Assembly (NCBI RefSeq): GCF_014529705.1
Contig: NZ_JAANIH010000005.1
Location: forward strand, 124,001 to 188,000
Direction of reading: 5' to 3'
DNA: 64,000 nt
Source: Bradyrhizobium campsiandrae
Lineage (GTDB): Bacteria > Pseudomonadota > Alphaproteobacteria > Rhizobiales > Xanthobacteraceae
In this document: one piece after another, positions 44,568 to 53,725 of the stretch
How the letters are laid out: each line of letters begins with the position of its first letter
How positions within the stretch are numbered: the stretch's first letter is position 1
Made by a program: the position numbers and the translations under genes
Notes under the pieces: generated by a model
Seen by the model: only the letters and a program-made list of their open reading frames with translations
What the model was told of the DNA's origin: nothing
The model's database searches: none

Positions 44568-45575
44568 TCACGAGAGATCAGGCGGCAGCACGTGAGCCAC
44601 GGGTTTCGATGTCGAAGCCCGATCGGACAGGCTGAGCGGAACCGATGCGCTCCGGTGGGCGCAGCGCCACCGCGCAGGGGTGTCGCCCGTGATGCGTTTG
44701 AAGACGGTCGAGAAATGCGCCTGCGTGCAGAAGCCAACGGCAAGCGCCACCTCGGCGAGGGCCGTCTCGGAATTCAACAACAGCGATTTCGCGCGCTCGA
44801 TGCGCTGATGCAGCAGGTACTCGCGCGGGCGGTATCCCGTCGCGGCGCGAAACTGGGCCGCGAAATGCATCCTCGACAGTCCCGCGACCTTGGCAAGCTC
44901 GGAGAGGCTGATGCAGTGGTCGAAGTGCGTCCCGACATATTCCTCGACGCGCCGCAATCGCCATTTCGGCAGCGCATTCACGCGCGCGTGCGGCAGTTCG
45001 CGCCGAGCGAGGTGCATGGCCAATGTCTGGCCGATGCAGCGCGCGAATTCCCGGTCGGTCGAGTGGCCGCGCTCCGTCAGTGCTTTCGCAAGCTGAGCGG
45101 CGAAGGGGTCGCGGAGCAGGATGAGGTCGTTGAGACCTTCGGCCAAGGCAGGTCCTGCTCCAGGCCGCGGAGGCGAGAAATAACTGCTCGCCGGGACGTG
45201 GAAGTGCAGGAAATCGCATGGCGCGCAGAATTGCGCACTCAGTTGCTGTGACGGGGTGCCGATATACAGCGTGCCCTCCGGCATGACGCCGTCGAAGATG
45301 GTACGACGGCCTCTGGTCAGCTTGATGCGCGTCGTCTGCAAAGCGATGGCGAAGAAGTACCGATCCGCTGGCGTCGTCGCGTCCTCGTACCGTATGCCCG
45401 TTTGCGTGCAGGTCCAGCGCGAGATCGCGATCTCGTCTGGCGCGGTGTCGGCCCGTTGACCGGGCTGACGCCACTTCCGTTCGGGCGGAAATGCGCGAAC
45501 CTCCTGCGAAAAGGAAGGTGCGCGGCTGGGTTGATACGTCAACCGGGCGCCAGCCGCTTGGATGTCAGTGAGCAT
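44568..45575 (-). CDS. AraC-family transcriptional regulator
   Basis: A 335-residue regulator. The N-terminal ~200 residues form a ligand- or oligomerisation-type domain. The C-terminal ~100 hold two helix-turn-helices: ISLSELAKVAGLSRMHFAAQ with FRAATGYRPREYL, then LAEVALAVGFCTQAHFSTVF and FKRITGDTP. The DNA-binding domain is closely similar to that of the AraC protein at 52880. ATG 45575 has GGGGACGAACG before it. A short dyad (TTAAG-GATG-CTTAA, 45674-45687) lies upstream. It probably controls the AEC transporter/hydrolase genes or its own promoter; this is inference. Confidence 0.88.
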   Translation of the reverse strand: MLTDIQAAGARLTYQPSRAPSFSQEVRAFPPERKWRQPGQRADTAPDEIAISRWTCTQTGIRYEDATTPADRYFFAIALQTTRIKLTRGRRTIFDGVMPEGTLYIGTPSQQLSAQFCAPCDFLHFHVPASSYFSPPRPGAGPALAEGLNDLILLRDPFAAQLAKALTERGHSTDREFARCIGQTLAMHLARRELPHARVNALPKWRLRRVEEYVGTHFDHCISLSELAKVAGLSRMHFAAQFRAATGYRPREYLLHQRIERAKSLLLNSETALAEVALAVGFCTQAHFSTVFKRITGDTPARWRCAHRSASVPLSLSDRASTSKPVAHVLPPDLS

Positions 45576-45673
45576 CGTTCGTCCCCGTGTCTTGAATTCG
45601 GCTGCCGTCGCGATGGCTGCCGAATGCGATGGTCGATGCTCAAACGATAGGTGCGATATCACCACAAGGCTCG

Positions 45674-45687
45674 TTAAGGATGCTTAA
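45674..45687. promoter_or_regulatory. Short dyad upstream of the AraC gene
   Basis: TTAAG, four bases, CTTAA, about 100 bases upstream of the AraC start in an AT-richer patch of an otherwise GC-rich region. It could be an operator for the regulator or part of its promoter. The arms are only five bases, so chance is possible. Confidence 0.25.
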
Positions 45688-45818
45688 GCGGTATTAGATT
45701 TTGCAAATGCGAGAGCGATTGCGTGTCGCGACAAGCCAAATTGAACAAGTGAGATCAAGCGGATGCGTCGTGAGGCCCAGTGTGGGGGCCATTCGATTCT
45801 GAAAGGCGCGGGCCTGAT

Positions 45819-47114
45819 TCAGGGTAGGCGCGGTGATGCGTCGATGCCGGGTGCAAGGCCGGGCGCGATCGTTTGCGCCGGGGGAACCGCGGGTTCACGC
45901 GAATATGGAATTGCTTCCACCTCCGGGCGTTGCTGAGACGTCGCCTGCAGGCAGTTTGCGCGTGGTGGATCTCCAGCGCCGAGCAAATCCATGATGGGAT
46001 CCACAAAACTCGCGCGGAACCGGTCGAGGCCGGTCTGGTGATGGCCCACGGAGGGCTGTCGGATGGTCACGGTCGCCGTCATGCCGGAGACCAGCGGTAC
46101 GTCCGGCGGCACGGTGTCGATGGCGACGCGAACCGGCACGCGCTGGGCAAGGCGCACCCAGGTGTAGATTGGGTCGACATTGGGCAGACCTTGCGTTCCC
46201 GTGGCCGCGTTCGACACGCTGACGCCGCGCGTCACGGTCTTCACATGCCCGATAATCGGCTTTGCGTAGCCGACCAGCTGCGCTTCGGCGCGATCTCCGA
46301 TGCAGACCCGGGCCATCTTGGTTTCCTCAAAATAGCCATCGATCCAAAAGCTGTCGGAATCGATCACCGAGATGTTACTGACACCGGTGACGGCGTAGTC
46401 GCCAGCACGCAGCAGGAGGTTGGTGACGTAGCCGTCGACCGGACTGGCCACGCTGGTTCGTTTCAGGTTGAGCTCCGCCTGTGCAAGCTGGTGCACAGCC
46501 GCCTCATAGGCGGCTTTCGCCTGTGCTGCGTTGCCGGCAAAGATCTGCTGCTCTTCCGGTGTGGTTGCGAGGTTGGACAAATGCTGGCGGCGATCAAACT
46601 CGGCCTGCTTCACCTCCAGGTCCGCGGCTCGCTGATCGACCAGCGCCTTGCCGACGCGGACGGCTACCTCGAAGTCGAAGGGGTCGATGACATAGAGGAC
46701 GTCGCCCTTGTGGACGAACTGGTTGTCGGACACGCGCAGCTCCACGATCTTGCCGGGAACCTGTGGCGCGACGTTGGCGACCTGGACGCGCACGCTGCCG
46801 TTCCGCGTCCATGGTGCGGTGACGTAGTGCTGCCATGTCACCACCGAGATCAGAACAGCAATCAGTGCGATGCCGAGGGTCGCCAGATGCTTGCCAGCGC
46901 CCAGCATGAAACGGCCGAGTGTGTCGCGCAGCGGCGTTGCGGAAGGCGCCTCCTGGGGCGGAAGTCCGACGATATCCGCCGCGCGATCGCCAGTGTCAAG
47001 CGCCACGGCGTCCGGCGCAGCCGAACCATGTGCGGCATCTGCGGCATCGACCGGTGCTGCGGCTGGCGGTTCGCCATGAAGCTTGGCGGCGTCCCGGGGC
47101 AGGGTGGCTGCCAT
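45819..47114 (-). CDS. HlyD-family efflux adaptor (EmrA/AaeA type)
   Basis: A 431-residue membrane fusion protein. A long Ala/Pro-rich cytoplasmic N terminus precedes a TM helix near residues 78-98 (HLATLGIALIAVLISVVTWQ). The lipoyl half APQVPGKIVELRVSDNQFVH, a helical hairpin and ASPVDGYVTNLLLRAGDYAV follow, then a Pro-rich tail of about 60 residues. ATG 47114 is chosen; upstream frames overlap other genes. It is the third gene of the FUSC operon (FUSC, DUF1656, adaptor), an arrangement used for aromatic acid or fusaric acid export. Confidence 0.88.
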   Translation of the reverse strand: MAATLPRDAAKLHGEPPAAAPVDAADAAHGSAAPDAVALDTGDRAADIVGLPPQEAPSATPLRDTLGRFMLGAGKHLATLGIALIAVLISVVTWQHYVTAPWTRNGSVRVQVANVAPQVPGKIVELRVSDNQFVHKGDVLYVIDPFDFEVAVRVGKALVDQRAADLEVKQAEFDRRQHLSNLATTPEEQQIFAGNAAQAKAAYEAAVHQLAQAELNLKRTSVASPVDGYVTNLLLRAGDYAVTGVSNISVIDSDSFWIDGYFEETKMARVCIGDRAEAQLVGYAKPIIGHVKTVTRGVSVSNAATGTQGLPNVDPIYTWVRLAQRVPVRVAIDTVPPDVPLVSGMTATVTIRQPSVGHHQTGLDRFRASFVDPIMDLLGAGDPPRANCLQATSQQRPEVEAIPYSREPAVPPAQTIAPGLAPGIDASPRLP

Positions 47115-47125
47115 GATCCTTCCCT

Positions 47126-47329
47126 CTAGAAGAACGACGCGAGAATGCCGAACATCGCCACATAGAGGCAGAATTCGGCCAGCGACGGGTTGCTGAAGGC
47201 TCTTGCGAATCCGACGAAGCGCAGGAGCGGACGGAGCATCAGGAATGCGAACAGCGCAATGGCCGCATAGGAGACGATGGGAGCGATGAGCACGCCGCCG
47301 ATCACGAGCTCCTGATAGGTGTTCGTCAT
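47126..47329 (-). CDS. DUF1656 small membrane protein (AaeX-like)
   Basis: A 67-residue protein with two hydrophobic helices (VLIAPIVSYAAIALFAFLML and LAEFCLYVAMFGILASFF). The size and position between a FUSC exporter and a HlyD adaptor match DUF1656 proteins such as AaeX/YdhI, presumed small accessory subunits of these pumps. Its ATG overlaps the FUSC stop (ATGA). The adaptor starts 11 bases later. Confidence 0.88.
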   Translation of the reverse strand: MTNTYQELVIGGVLIAPIVSYAAIALFAFLMLRPLLRFVGFARAFSNPSLAEFCLYVAMFGILASFF

Positions 47330-49215
47330 GGCCGTTTCCCTTGGCTGAAATCTGTCGAAGACAGTGACGCCGCGAACGTCGTGCTTGCCGCAACCAGCGT
47401 GGCTATGGCCGCACTGGCCGACAGGTCGCTTCTCTCCGACGCCTGATGCAGCGCCTCGGCCGCAGCAAAGATCGCGCCACCGTTCCGCCGGACGAGAGAC
47501 TTCCGCGCCGCCTGCACTGGTCCGGCGAGCGGGCCCTGCCGCACCAGGTCCAGTTCGGCGCGGCAACGCCGCAGAGCTTCGGCCTGGTCGAAGCAGCGCA
47601 TCGTTGTGCTCGCGATCTGATCGTCGATTGGGAAGGAGCCGTTCGCAGTCAACATCTGTTCGATCCGCGCTGCGTCGCGAAAAGCGGATTCCTCCGGCGC
47701 GTGGTGCCGGATACGCCGGGTGTCCAGACGGCGCAACTCGCGCTGGGCCTCTCGCAGCAGCAACTGAACGCGCCGCTCGCCCGACAACGGAGGCAGCAGC
47801 ATCTGCGCTGCGAACACGAGCACGGACGACAGGCAGGCAAAGAGGCTCGTCACGAGAAACACCTCAGGGTCGTAGCTCTGCGGATTGGTCGGCGTGAGCA
47901 CGGCGATCGTGAACACCAGAACGAGCCGGCCGAGCGAAGACAGTATCGGGCTCGACAGCGAGATCAGCAGCGCGCAACCGACGACGAGGGGGGCAAAACC
48001 GATCGCCAGCAGTTGAAATTCGGACACGCCGTTGAAGACGAGGTATTTCAGGATGCCGGCCAGCGCGGAGGCGATCGGCATCGCGATCAACGTCACCATG
48101 GTGAAGCTGCGCGGTGAGGGCGTGGTCGAGCCGAGACCGAGGATCACCGCCACGAGCGAGAGGCAGAGCTCGGTGCTCGGCCAGCCTGCCAGGACGAAGA
48201 AGACGGCAATCAGCGTGAACGAGATCGCGGCCCGTGCGCCGGTTTCAGCCGCGATGCGACGCGAGCGATAGAGCGGCGCCTGCCATACGTGATCGGGAGG
48301 TGTGCCCTCGTGCAGCGCATCGAGGCTGCTGCTGACTTGCGCGTTCTTTCGGTTGATCTCGCTCTGGAGCCAGGATCGGGCCATCGCCGTCAGCCGGGCC
48401 GCCTCCTGGGTCCGGTCGCCGGCATTCTTTGCCGGCGCGGATGTGGCGGGGAGCGCTGCGAGCATGCGGCCGAGAGAGAAGGCGCTGACGAGATCGACCA
48501 GCGCCGAACGTGCGGCCTCGGTCCTTGCGGTTCCGATGCTCGATTCCGTCACGAGGCTGGCGATTTCCGGACGCACCGCCGCGATGTCATGTAACAGGCT
48601 CGTTGCAGCCGTTGCGGAGACGCGCTCGGCACCTTGCGCGAAGGTCTTGACGCGGCGATGCAGCGCCGCGATGCGGTCTGCCAGTACCGGATGATAGTCC
48701 GGCGCGGCCAGCACCTCGTTGACCAGCGCCACCGCAAGAACCCCGATGCCGATCGCGGCGCCGCGAGCGACGCCGGCCGGGAACACCTGCAGCGGCGTGT
48801 CGATCTGCTCAACGGCGATCAGGGCGACAGTGATGCAGCAGAGCGCCGCCGCATAGGCGCGATTGCCGTCCAGCAATCCCGCAACATAGACGCAAAGCCC
48901 GATCCAGATCCCGAACACGCCGAGCAGGAGACTGTCGGTCTGGGAGAACACGCCGGCGATCGCGATCGATGCCGCAACGCCGATGGCGGTGGCGAGCAGA
49001 CGGTAGCCGGCCTTTTCCAGGCCCTGGCCCCGTGTCGGCAGCGCAAGGACAGCCACGGTGAGCGCGGACGACGAAGGAGATTCGAGCTCGAGCCAGAAGC
49101 TCACATAGAGTGCGAGCATCATCGCCAGCCAAACTCGGAGCGCGAAGGCCCAGGAGCTCGCCGGGAAGCCGGCGAAGACCAGCGGACGCGGTGCGGCAGC
49201 ACTGGTGGCGGTCAC
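47326..49215 (-). CDS. FUSC-family aromatic compound exporter (AaeB/fusaric acid resistance type)
   Basis: A 629-residue protein with two clusters of hydrophobic helices (about residues 25-170 and 335-480) separated by soluble regions, the FUSC layout. Segments such as SSWAFALRVWLAMMLALYVS and GWPSTELCLSLVAVILGLGS are recognisable. These pumps export aromatic carboxylates or xenobiotics together with a HlyD adaptor. It is the first gene of the operon and overlaps DUF1656. Confidence 0.87.
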   Translation of the reverse strand: MTATSAAAPRPLVFAGFPASSWAFALRVWLAMMLALYVSFWLELESPSSSALTVAVLALPTRGQGLEKAGYRLLATAIGVAASIAIAGVFSQTDSLLLGVFGIWIGLCVYVAGLLDGNRAYAAALCCITVALIAVEQIDTPLQVFPAGVARGAAIGIGVLAVALVNEVLAAPDYHPVLADRIAALHRRVKTFAQGAERVSATAATSLLHDIAAVRPEIASLVTESSIGTARTEAARSALVDLVSAFSLGRMLAALPATSAPAKNAGDRTQEAARLTAMARSWLQSEINRKNAQVSSSLDALHEGTPPDHVWQAPLYRSRRIAAETGARAAISFTLIAVFFVLAGWPSTELCLSLVAVILGLGSTTPSPRSFTMVTLIAMPIASALAGILKYLVFNGVSEFQLLAIGFAPLVVGCALLISLSSPILSSLGRLVLVFTIAVLTPTNPQSYDPEVFLVTSLFACLSSVLVFAAQMLLPPLSGERRVQLLLREAQRELRRLDTRRIRHHAPEESAFRDAARIEQMLTANGSFPIDDQIASTTMRCFDQAEALRRCRAELDLVRQGPLAGPVQAARKSLVRRNGGAIFAAAEALHQASERSDLSASAAIATLVAASTTFAASLSSTDFSQGKRP

Positions 49216-49385
49216 TGGTATCGTGCCTCGTTCATATCAGGCAGAGCGGGCCGCGCTGCCGATGTCGATAAAGATGAGGCCGAATATGAGGTTCGCCCGG
49301 CTTGCTGGTATTTCCGCTCCATCAACCAGGTTACCGGAATGCACGTCTGATTCGAGTGCCATTCCGTGCGAGATGGACGGGGAGG

Positions 49386-49763
49386 CTACGGCGTCCGGCC
49401 TGCCAGCGCCTGTTCAAGACAGCGGATGATCTCGTCGCCGCTGGAAGGCTTGCCGAGATAGCAATGCGCGCCCGCCGCCATCACGCGCTGGCGCACGGAT
49501 TCGCTCGGAAATGCCGTCATGAAGATGATGGGGAAGCGCCGGCCGGAGGCGATCAACTGTGCCTGGAGTTCATCGCCGGTGATGACCGGCATCTGGACGT
49601 CGGCAATCATGCATGCCGGATCAATCTCCGGCGCCTTGCGCAGGAAGTCCACACCGGATTCGTAGGCATGGGCATCGTAGCCGAGCGAACGCACCAGGCT
49701 CGCCAGCGATGCGCGAACGCCTTCGTCGTCGTCCACGATCGCTATCACCGGGGTTTTGGCCAT
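49386..49763 (-). CDS. Single-domain response regulator
   Basis: A 125-residue receiver with no output domain. The acidic pocket is IAIVDDDEG, phospho-acceptor Asp55 is in MIADVQMPV, and Thr (FMTAFPSE) and Lys105 (YLGKPSS) are present. It lies downstream of the FixJ-type regulator and FixL-like kinase on the same strand and may be a phosphate sink or act on another partner. ATG 49763 is preferred; a GTG two codons upstream is nearer an AGGA site. Confidence 0.87.
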   Translation of the reverse strand: MAKTPVIAIVDDDEGVRASLASLVRSLGYDAHAYESGVDFLRKAPEIDPACMIADVQMPVITGDELQAQLIASGRRFPIIFMTAFPSESVRQRVMAAGAHCYLGKPSSGDEIIRCLEQALAGRTP

Positions 49764-49863
49764 TGGCACACTATCCTGACCGCACTGTTCCGCAAGGAGG
49801 GCATCTCCCTTTGCGCGGCCGATAGCGCCTTATGCACCGGGGGCGGTGCCGCCGAAACTATAC

Positions 49864-50535
49864 TCAGGTTTGGTCCGTAGTCCTGCGGGGTTGGGATACC
49901 CCGAGCGCCTCGGCCTTGCGGACGAGGTCGGCCAGCGACCGGACTCCCATCTTGCGCATGACGTTCCCGCGGTGGATCTTCACCGTGATCTCGCTGAGGC
50001 CGATCAGGGCCGCGACCTGCTTGTTCATCAGGCCGGCGGTGACATGGGCCATCACCTCGCGCTCGCGCGCCGTCAGGGTCTCGTACTGGGTGCGGATGTC
50101 TTCCTTGGTCGCGGCTTCGGCACGGTGCTGTGCATCGCGCTCGAGCGCCGCCGTCACGGCATCGAGCATGTCCTGGTCGCGAAACGGCTTGGAGAGGAAA
50201 TCGACGGCGCCGGCCTTCATCGCACGTACCGACATCGGAATGTCCCCATGGCCTGTCATGAAGATGATCGGATAGCTGATGCCCTGCCGGATGAGCTGAC
50301 TCTGTAGATCGAGCCCGCTTACGCCCGGGAGACGTACGTCCAGCACGATGCAGCCGGGACCGTTGGGCAGCGAGCCGCCGAGCAGTTCCGCCGGCGAGCC
50401 GAATAGACGCGTCTCGAGGCCGACGGATCGGAACAGGCTGTCGAGCGAGCTGCGGATGCCAGCATCGTCATCGACGATGATGACAGTCGCGCTGGACGGA
50501 GCCGTCGGCGGCTGGGCCTGGTTTGGTCGTGTCAT
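49864..50535 (-). CDS. FixJ-family response regulator
   Basis: A 223-residue regulator. The receiver has Asp66 (IVLDVRLPGVSG), Thr in FMTGHGDIPMSV and Lys116 (DFLSKPF). The LuxR-type helix-turn-helix is LTAREREVMAHVTAGLMNKQ followed by IGLSEITVKIHRGNVMRKM. It overlaps the upstream kinase gene by four bases (ATGA), which identifies the kinase as its partner. The likely targets include the AraC gene at 52880, which has a dyad in its promoter region. Confidence 0.92.
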   Translation of the reverse strand: MTRPNQAQPPTAPSSATVIIVDDDAGIRSSLDSLFRSVGLETRLFGSPAELLGGSLPNGPGCIVLDVRLPGVSGLDLQSQLIRQGISYPIIFMTGHGDIPMSVRAMKAGAVDFLSKPFRDQDMLDAVTAALERDAQHRAEAATKEDIRTQYETLTAREREVMAHVTAGLMNKQVAALIGLSEITVKIHRGNVMRKMGVRSLADLVRKAEALGVSQPRRTTDQT

Positions 50536-52445
50536 GGCGAGGCGTGTTCTTGGCTATGCGGCAATATCAGGTGGAATGTCGCTCCCGAGCCCGGCGGGCT
50601 GGCCACCGACAATCGGCCGCCGTGAGCTTCCACCGTCGTTCGGCAGATCGCAAGCCCCATGCCCATTCCGCCCTCCTTTGTCGTGAAGAACGGATCGAAC
50701 AGGCGCGGCAGGTTGTCAGGATGGATTCCCGGGCCGCTATCCTGGACCGTGATGGCGAGGGTTTCGCTGTCCACGATGCCGGTGCTCAGCGTGACGGTGC
50801 GGGAACCGGGTCGGCCTGACATGGCCTGGCCGGCATTGACCAGAAGATTGACCAGGACCTGTTGCAGCTGAATTCTGTCGCCGCGAACCGGCGGCAGGCC
50901 GTGCGGCGGCGACTCGACGATGAGAGTGACATCGTCCTTGGCGAGCTCGCGCGCGACCAGGGCCGTCGCCTCGTGGATGACCTCGCCGATTTGCAGCAGG
51001 TCCTGCTGGGGCGAAGCCTTCTTCAGGAAAGTCCGGATGCGGGTCACGATCTCGCTGGCGCGGCGGCCCTGAGCAACGATATGGCCGATCGTGGCCGCAA
51101 CCTCCTTGAGATCGGGCACGTCGCGCCGCAGCCAGCGCAAACCGGCCTCGCCGCTGGTGACGATCGCCGCCAGCGGCTGGTTCACCTCGTGGGCAATGGA
51201 CGCGCTGAGCTCGCCGAGGGTGGCGACGCGCGCAGCATGGGCAAGCTCGGCCTGTGCGGCAAGCAGCGCATCCTGAGCCTGCTTGCGCTCCGTGATATCG
51301 ATCACGAAGACGAGTACGTTTTGGTCCCCGTCGGGCTCGGGCGGAAAAGTGATCGTGAACAGCACGGGCACCTTGCGCCCGTCGAGGCTCACGAGCTGGG
51401 TTTCCCCTTCGTGGAAGCGCTGTCCTTCGGCGAATGCGACGAGGGTGTCGAGGAAGCTCCGATCGTTCTCGCCTAGCAGCTTGTCCACGTTCTCGATGAA
51501 CGCCGCCGAGCCGCTCGCCCCCGCCATCTTCTGCATGGCCGGATTGACGTCGGTGATTCTGGCGAGGTGGCGGATATGCCGGACCAGATCGGGATTTCGA
51601 GCCAGATGGTGGCGCAGTTCGGCCCCTTCCGTCTGCAGCGAATCCAGCGCGGTCCGAAGTCCGCTCCAGTCCTCCTCGATCACGCCGATCCGGCTCGCGT
51701 CGAACATCCGGCGGTATCGCTGCTCGCTCTGCACCAGCGCGTTGTGCGCTGCCACGCGGTCCGTGACATCGGTATGCGTTTCCAGCACCCCGACAGGTGT
51801 CCCGAGATGGTCATGTTGCAGGGCCCATCGGGCATCGACAGTGAGCACTGCGCCGGTCTTCGTCCGTTGCTCCACCCTGCCTTCCCATCGGCCGGTGTCG
51901 ATCAGGCTGGCCTCGATGTCTGCCCGCCGGTCGGAATAGCTGGTTTGCAGCAGCTTGTCGGCGAGTTGCCCCAGCGCCTCGTCGGCCGACCAGCCGTAGG
52001 TCTGCTCTGCGGTCTTGTTCCAGAACGTGATCACGTCGCCGCGATCCCTGACGAAGATCATGTCGTGCGAGAGATTGAGCAGGCGTGCCTGTGCCGCGAG
52101 GCGCGTCGTCGCCGCGTGATTCTGCAGAACCAGCAAGGTCGTAATTCCGATCGCAGCGAGGCTCACCAGCGCGCGAAGGGTGGGCGAGGCGATCGTCTCC
52201 AGATCGTGCGACAGCAGGTAAGCGGTGATGGTCAGGACGGTGCAGCCCGTTGCGGCGACGATGATATCGTTGCGCCGGTTCGTCCTCGCAACAAGCAGGA
52301 TCGCGATGACATAGAGAACCGCAACCGCGCCCTCGAGCGGCGTCAGCACGTCGACCATGAAGACCGCGAGAGCGAGGACGGCGGACCAGAGCCGCAAGCT
52401 GGCGCGGCTCATGGATGAACCCGTGGGCCGGTCAAGGTTCGTCAT
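50532..52445 (-). CDS. FixL-like PAS sensor histidine kinase
   Basis: A 637-residue membrane kinase. Four or five N-terminal hydrophobic helices (about residues 15-115) precede a PAS domain (DMIFVRDRGDVITFWNKTAE) and a second PAS-like domain. HisKA has His419 (ASIAHEVNQPLAAIVTSG), and HATPase_c has VNLLVNAGQAM, DSGPGIH, DPFFTTK and GMGMGLAI. There is no sign of a haem-binding FixL PAS, so the signal is unknown. It is transcribed with the FixJ-type regulator and resembles the orphan kinase at 33572-35398 over its middle and catalytic parts. Confidence 0.9.
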   Translation of the reverse strand: MTNLDRPTGSSMSRASLRLWSAVLALAVFMVDVLTPLEGAVAVLYVIAILLVARTNRRNDIIVAATGCTVLTITAYLLSHDLETIASPTLRALVSLAAIGITTLLVLQNHAATTRLAAQARLLNLSHDMIFVRDRGDVITFWNKTAEQTYGWSADEALGQLADKLLQTSYSDRRADIEASLIDTGRWEGRVEQRTKTGAVLTVDARWALQHDHLGTPVGVLETHTDVTDRVAAHNALVQSEQRYRRMFDASRIGVIEEDWSGLRTALDSLQTEGAELRHHLARNPDLVRHIRHLARITDVNPAMQKMAGASGSAAFIENVDKLLGENDRSFLDTLVAFAEGQRFHEGETQLVSLDGRKVPVLFTITFPPEPDGDQNVLVFVIDITERKQAQDALLAAQAELAHAARVATLGELSASIAHEVNQPLAAIVTSGEAGLRWLRRDVPDLKEVAATIGHIVAQGRRASEIVTRIRTFLKKASPQQDLLQIGEVIHEATALVARELAKDDVTLIVESPPHGLPPVRGDRIQLQQVLVNLLVNAGQAMSGRPGSRTVTLSTGIVDSETLAITVQDSGPGIHPDNLPRLFDPFFTTKEGGMGMGLAICRTTVEAHGGRLSVASPPGSGATFHLILPHSQEHASP

Positions 52446-52879
52446 CGTCGCAGGCGGTGCCTCTTCTCATTGCAGCCGCGTTGATGCCGCGATTTGATCG
52501 GGTCCACAACATCCAATCAGGGTGATTTTCGTGCTCTCTTGGAAGACCTCCTGAACCATTCAAGCCGGTGCCGGTGCCGACAGGGAGATTCCTCTGAAGA
52601 ACGGGGCTTCCCCTGTGATCTCGACGGTCGCGGGCGCGTCAACTTACCGCAGGTCCGGCGAGCTATCGGGCTTGTGCGTTCCTGGATGGGGACCAGCTGT
52701 TCAGTTCGCGCTCTCGTCCGCGGCGATCATACCTACGTATGATGCGGTCACCCCCAGACCTTATCCATGCACCCGCGCGTAGAATGGAGCGCGCGGATCG
52801 CCGGACTACTCTGCTCCCATCGCAATCGGTCAATTCGGTCAGATTTTGCCGGTGCGAACTGGGACAAGGAGATTCGACG
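52446..52879. other. Divergent intergenic region between kinase and AraC genes
   Basis: About 430 bases with no supportable gene. It holds the promoters of the kinase/FixJ operon (leftward) and the AraC gene (rightward), and a dyad at 52726-52743 described separately. Confidence 0.45.
52726..52743. promoter_or_regulatory. 7-bp dyad with TACGTA core, probable operator
   Basis: ATCATAC-CTAC-GTATGAT, a perfect 7-base inverted repeat with a four-base spacer, 137 bases upstream of the AraC start and 280 bases upstream of the kinase start. LuxR/FixJ-type regulators bind dyads of this size, and one is encoded next door. The assignment to that regulator is inference. Confidence 0.5.
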
Positions 52880-53725
52880 ATGTCGCTGCAGATGTCACAC
52901 CCGCAAAACGCCAAGGATCACGTTGCCGCCGCAATCGACGTCTCGTCAATCGACGGCGAGCGGCCGTCGGGACATACAGGGCGCTCTGGCGAGCAGGCCA
53001 TGACCCTGTCCCTCGTTCATCTGGATGTTGCGTTGGCCATCGAGCCGCCAGGGTCGGACATCCGCGGATTTGGCGGCAGCGAGCCGAGCTTCAAGGTATC
53101 CGCGAAACGTCTTGCGCGCCCATCCGCAGAGTCCGATCGGCGGACGGGTGCGGAGGGCCTCGCCGATCCGGTGATGCAGCGTCTCTCGGATGCGCTCGCC
53201 GCCACCAGAGAGATGCAACTTCCACATTCGGCCATCCTTGTCGACGCGTTGCGTCTGGCCATTCTGACCCGCAAGGCCAGCGGGCGGGCCGTGGCCGGAG
53301 GCGAGCCCGCGTCGGCCGAAGGCGATCACGAAGGCCAAGCTGGACGGGCGGTGCGCTCGCTACAGAAATGGCGTCTCAAGCGCGTTATGCAATATGTCGA
53401 CGACAATCTGGCCGCGAAGGTGACTTTGCAGAATCTGGCCGCCGTCGCCGGCTTGAGCCGGATGCATTTCGCCGCTCAGTTCCGCGCAGCAGTCGGCCTC
53501 AGGCCGCACGAGTATCTGCTGAAGCGGCGGATCGAGCGTGCCCAGGAATTGCTCCAACAGGCCGATGTCTCGCTCGTCGACATCGCCTTGACCGTCGGGT
53601 TCCAGACGCAGGCTCACTTCACGACGGTGTTCAAGCGCTTCGTGGGCGATACGCCGTATCAATGGCGGAGTGCGCATCTTGCTCAATTTCTGCCGCTGCC
53701 GCGCCCCGAAGCGAGGCCGTCATGA
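52880..53725 (+). CDS. AraC-family transcriptional regulator
   Basis: A 281-residue regulator. The N-terminal ~165 residues have no recognised domain. The C-terminal helix-turn-helix pair is VTLQNLAAVAGLSRMHFAAQ with FRAAVGLRPHEYLL, and LVDIALTVGFQTQAHFTTVF with FKRFVGDTP. The start at 52880 has a perfect AAGGAG site; the longer frame upstream is unlikely. It shares a near-identical DNA-binding domain with the AraC protein at 44568. It is divergent from the FixL/FixJ operon with a dyad between them, so it may be its target. A tiny open frame overlaps its stop. Confidence 0.88.
   Translation: MSLQMSHPQNAKDHVAAAIDVSSIDGERPSGHTGRSGEQAMTLSLVHLDVALAIEPPGSDIRGFGGSEPSFKVSAKRLARPSAESDRRTGAEGLADPVMQRLSDALAATREMQLPHSAILVDALRLAILTRKASGRAVAGGEPASAEGDHEGQAGRAVRSLQKWRLKRVMQYVDDNLAAKVTLQNLAAVAGLSRMHFAAQFRAAVGLRPHEYLLKRRIERAQELLQQADVSLVDIALTVGFQTQAHFTTVFKRFVGDTPYQWRSAHLAQFLPLPRPEARPS

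Noticed and set aside
50532-52445. Oxygen-sensing FixL
   Set aside because: Catalytic part is FixL-like, but no haem-binding PAS signature can be seen and the N terminus is a multi-helix membrane domain unlike the usual FixL.
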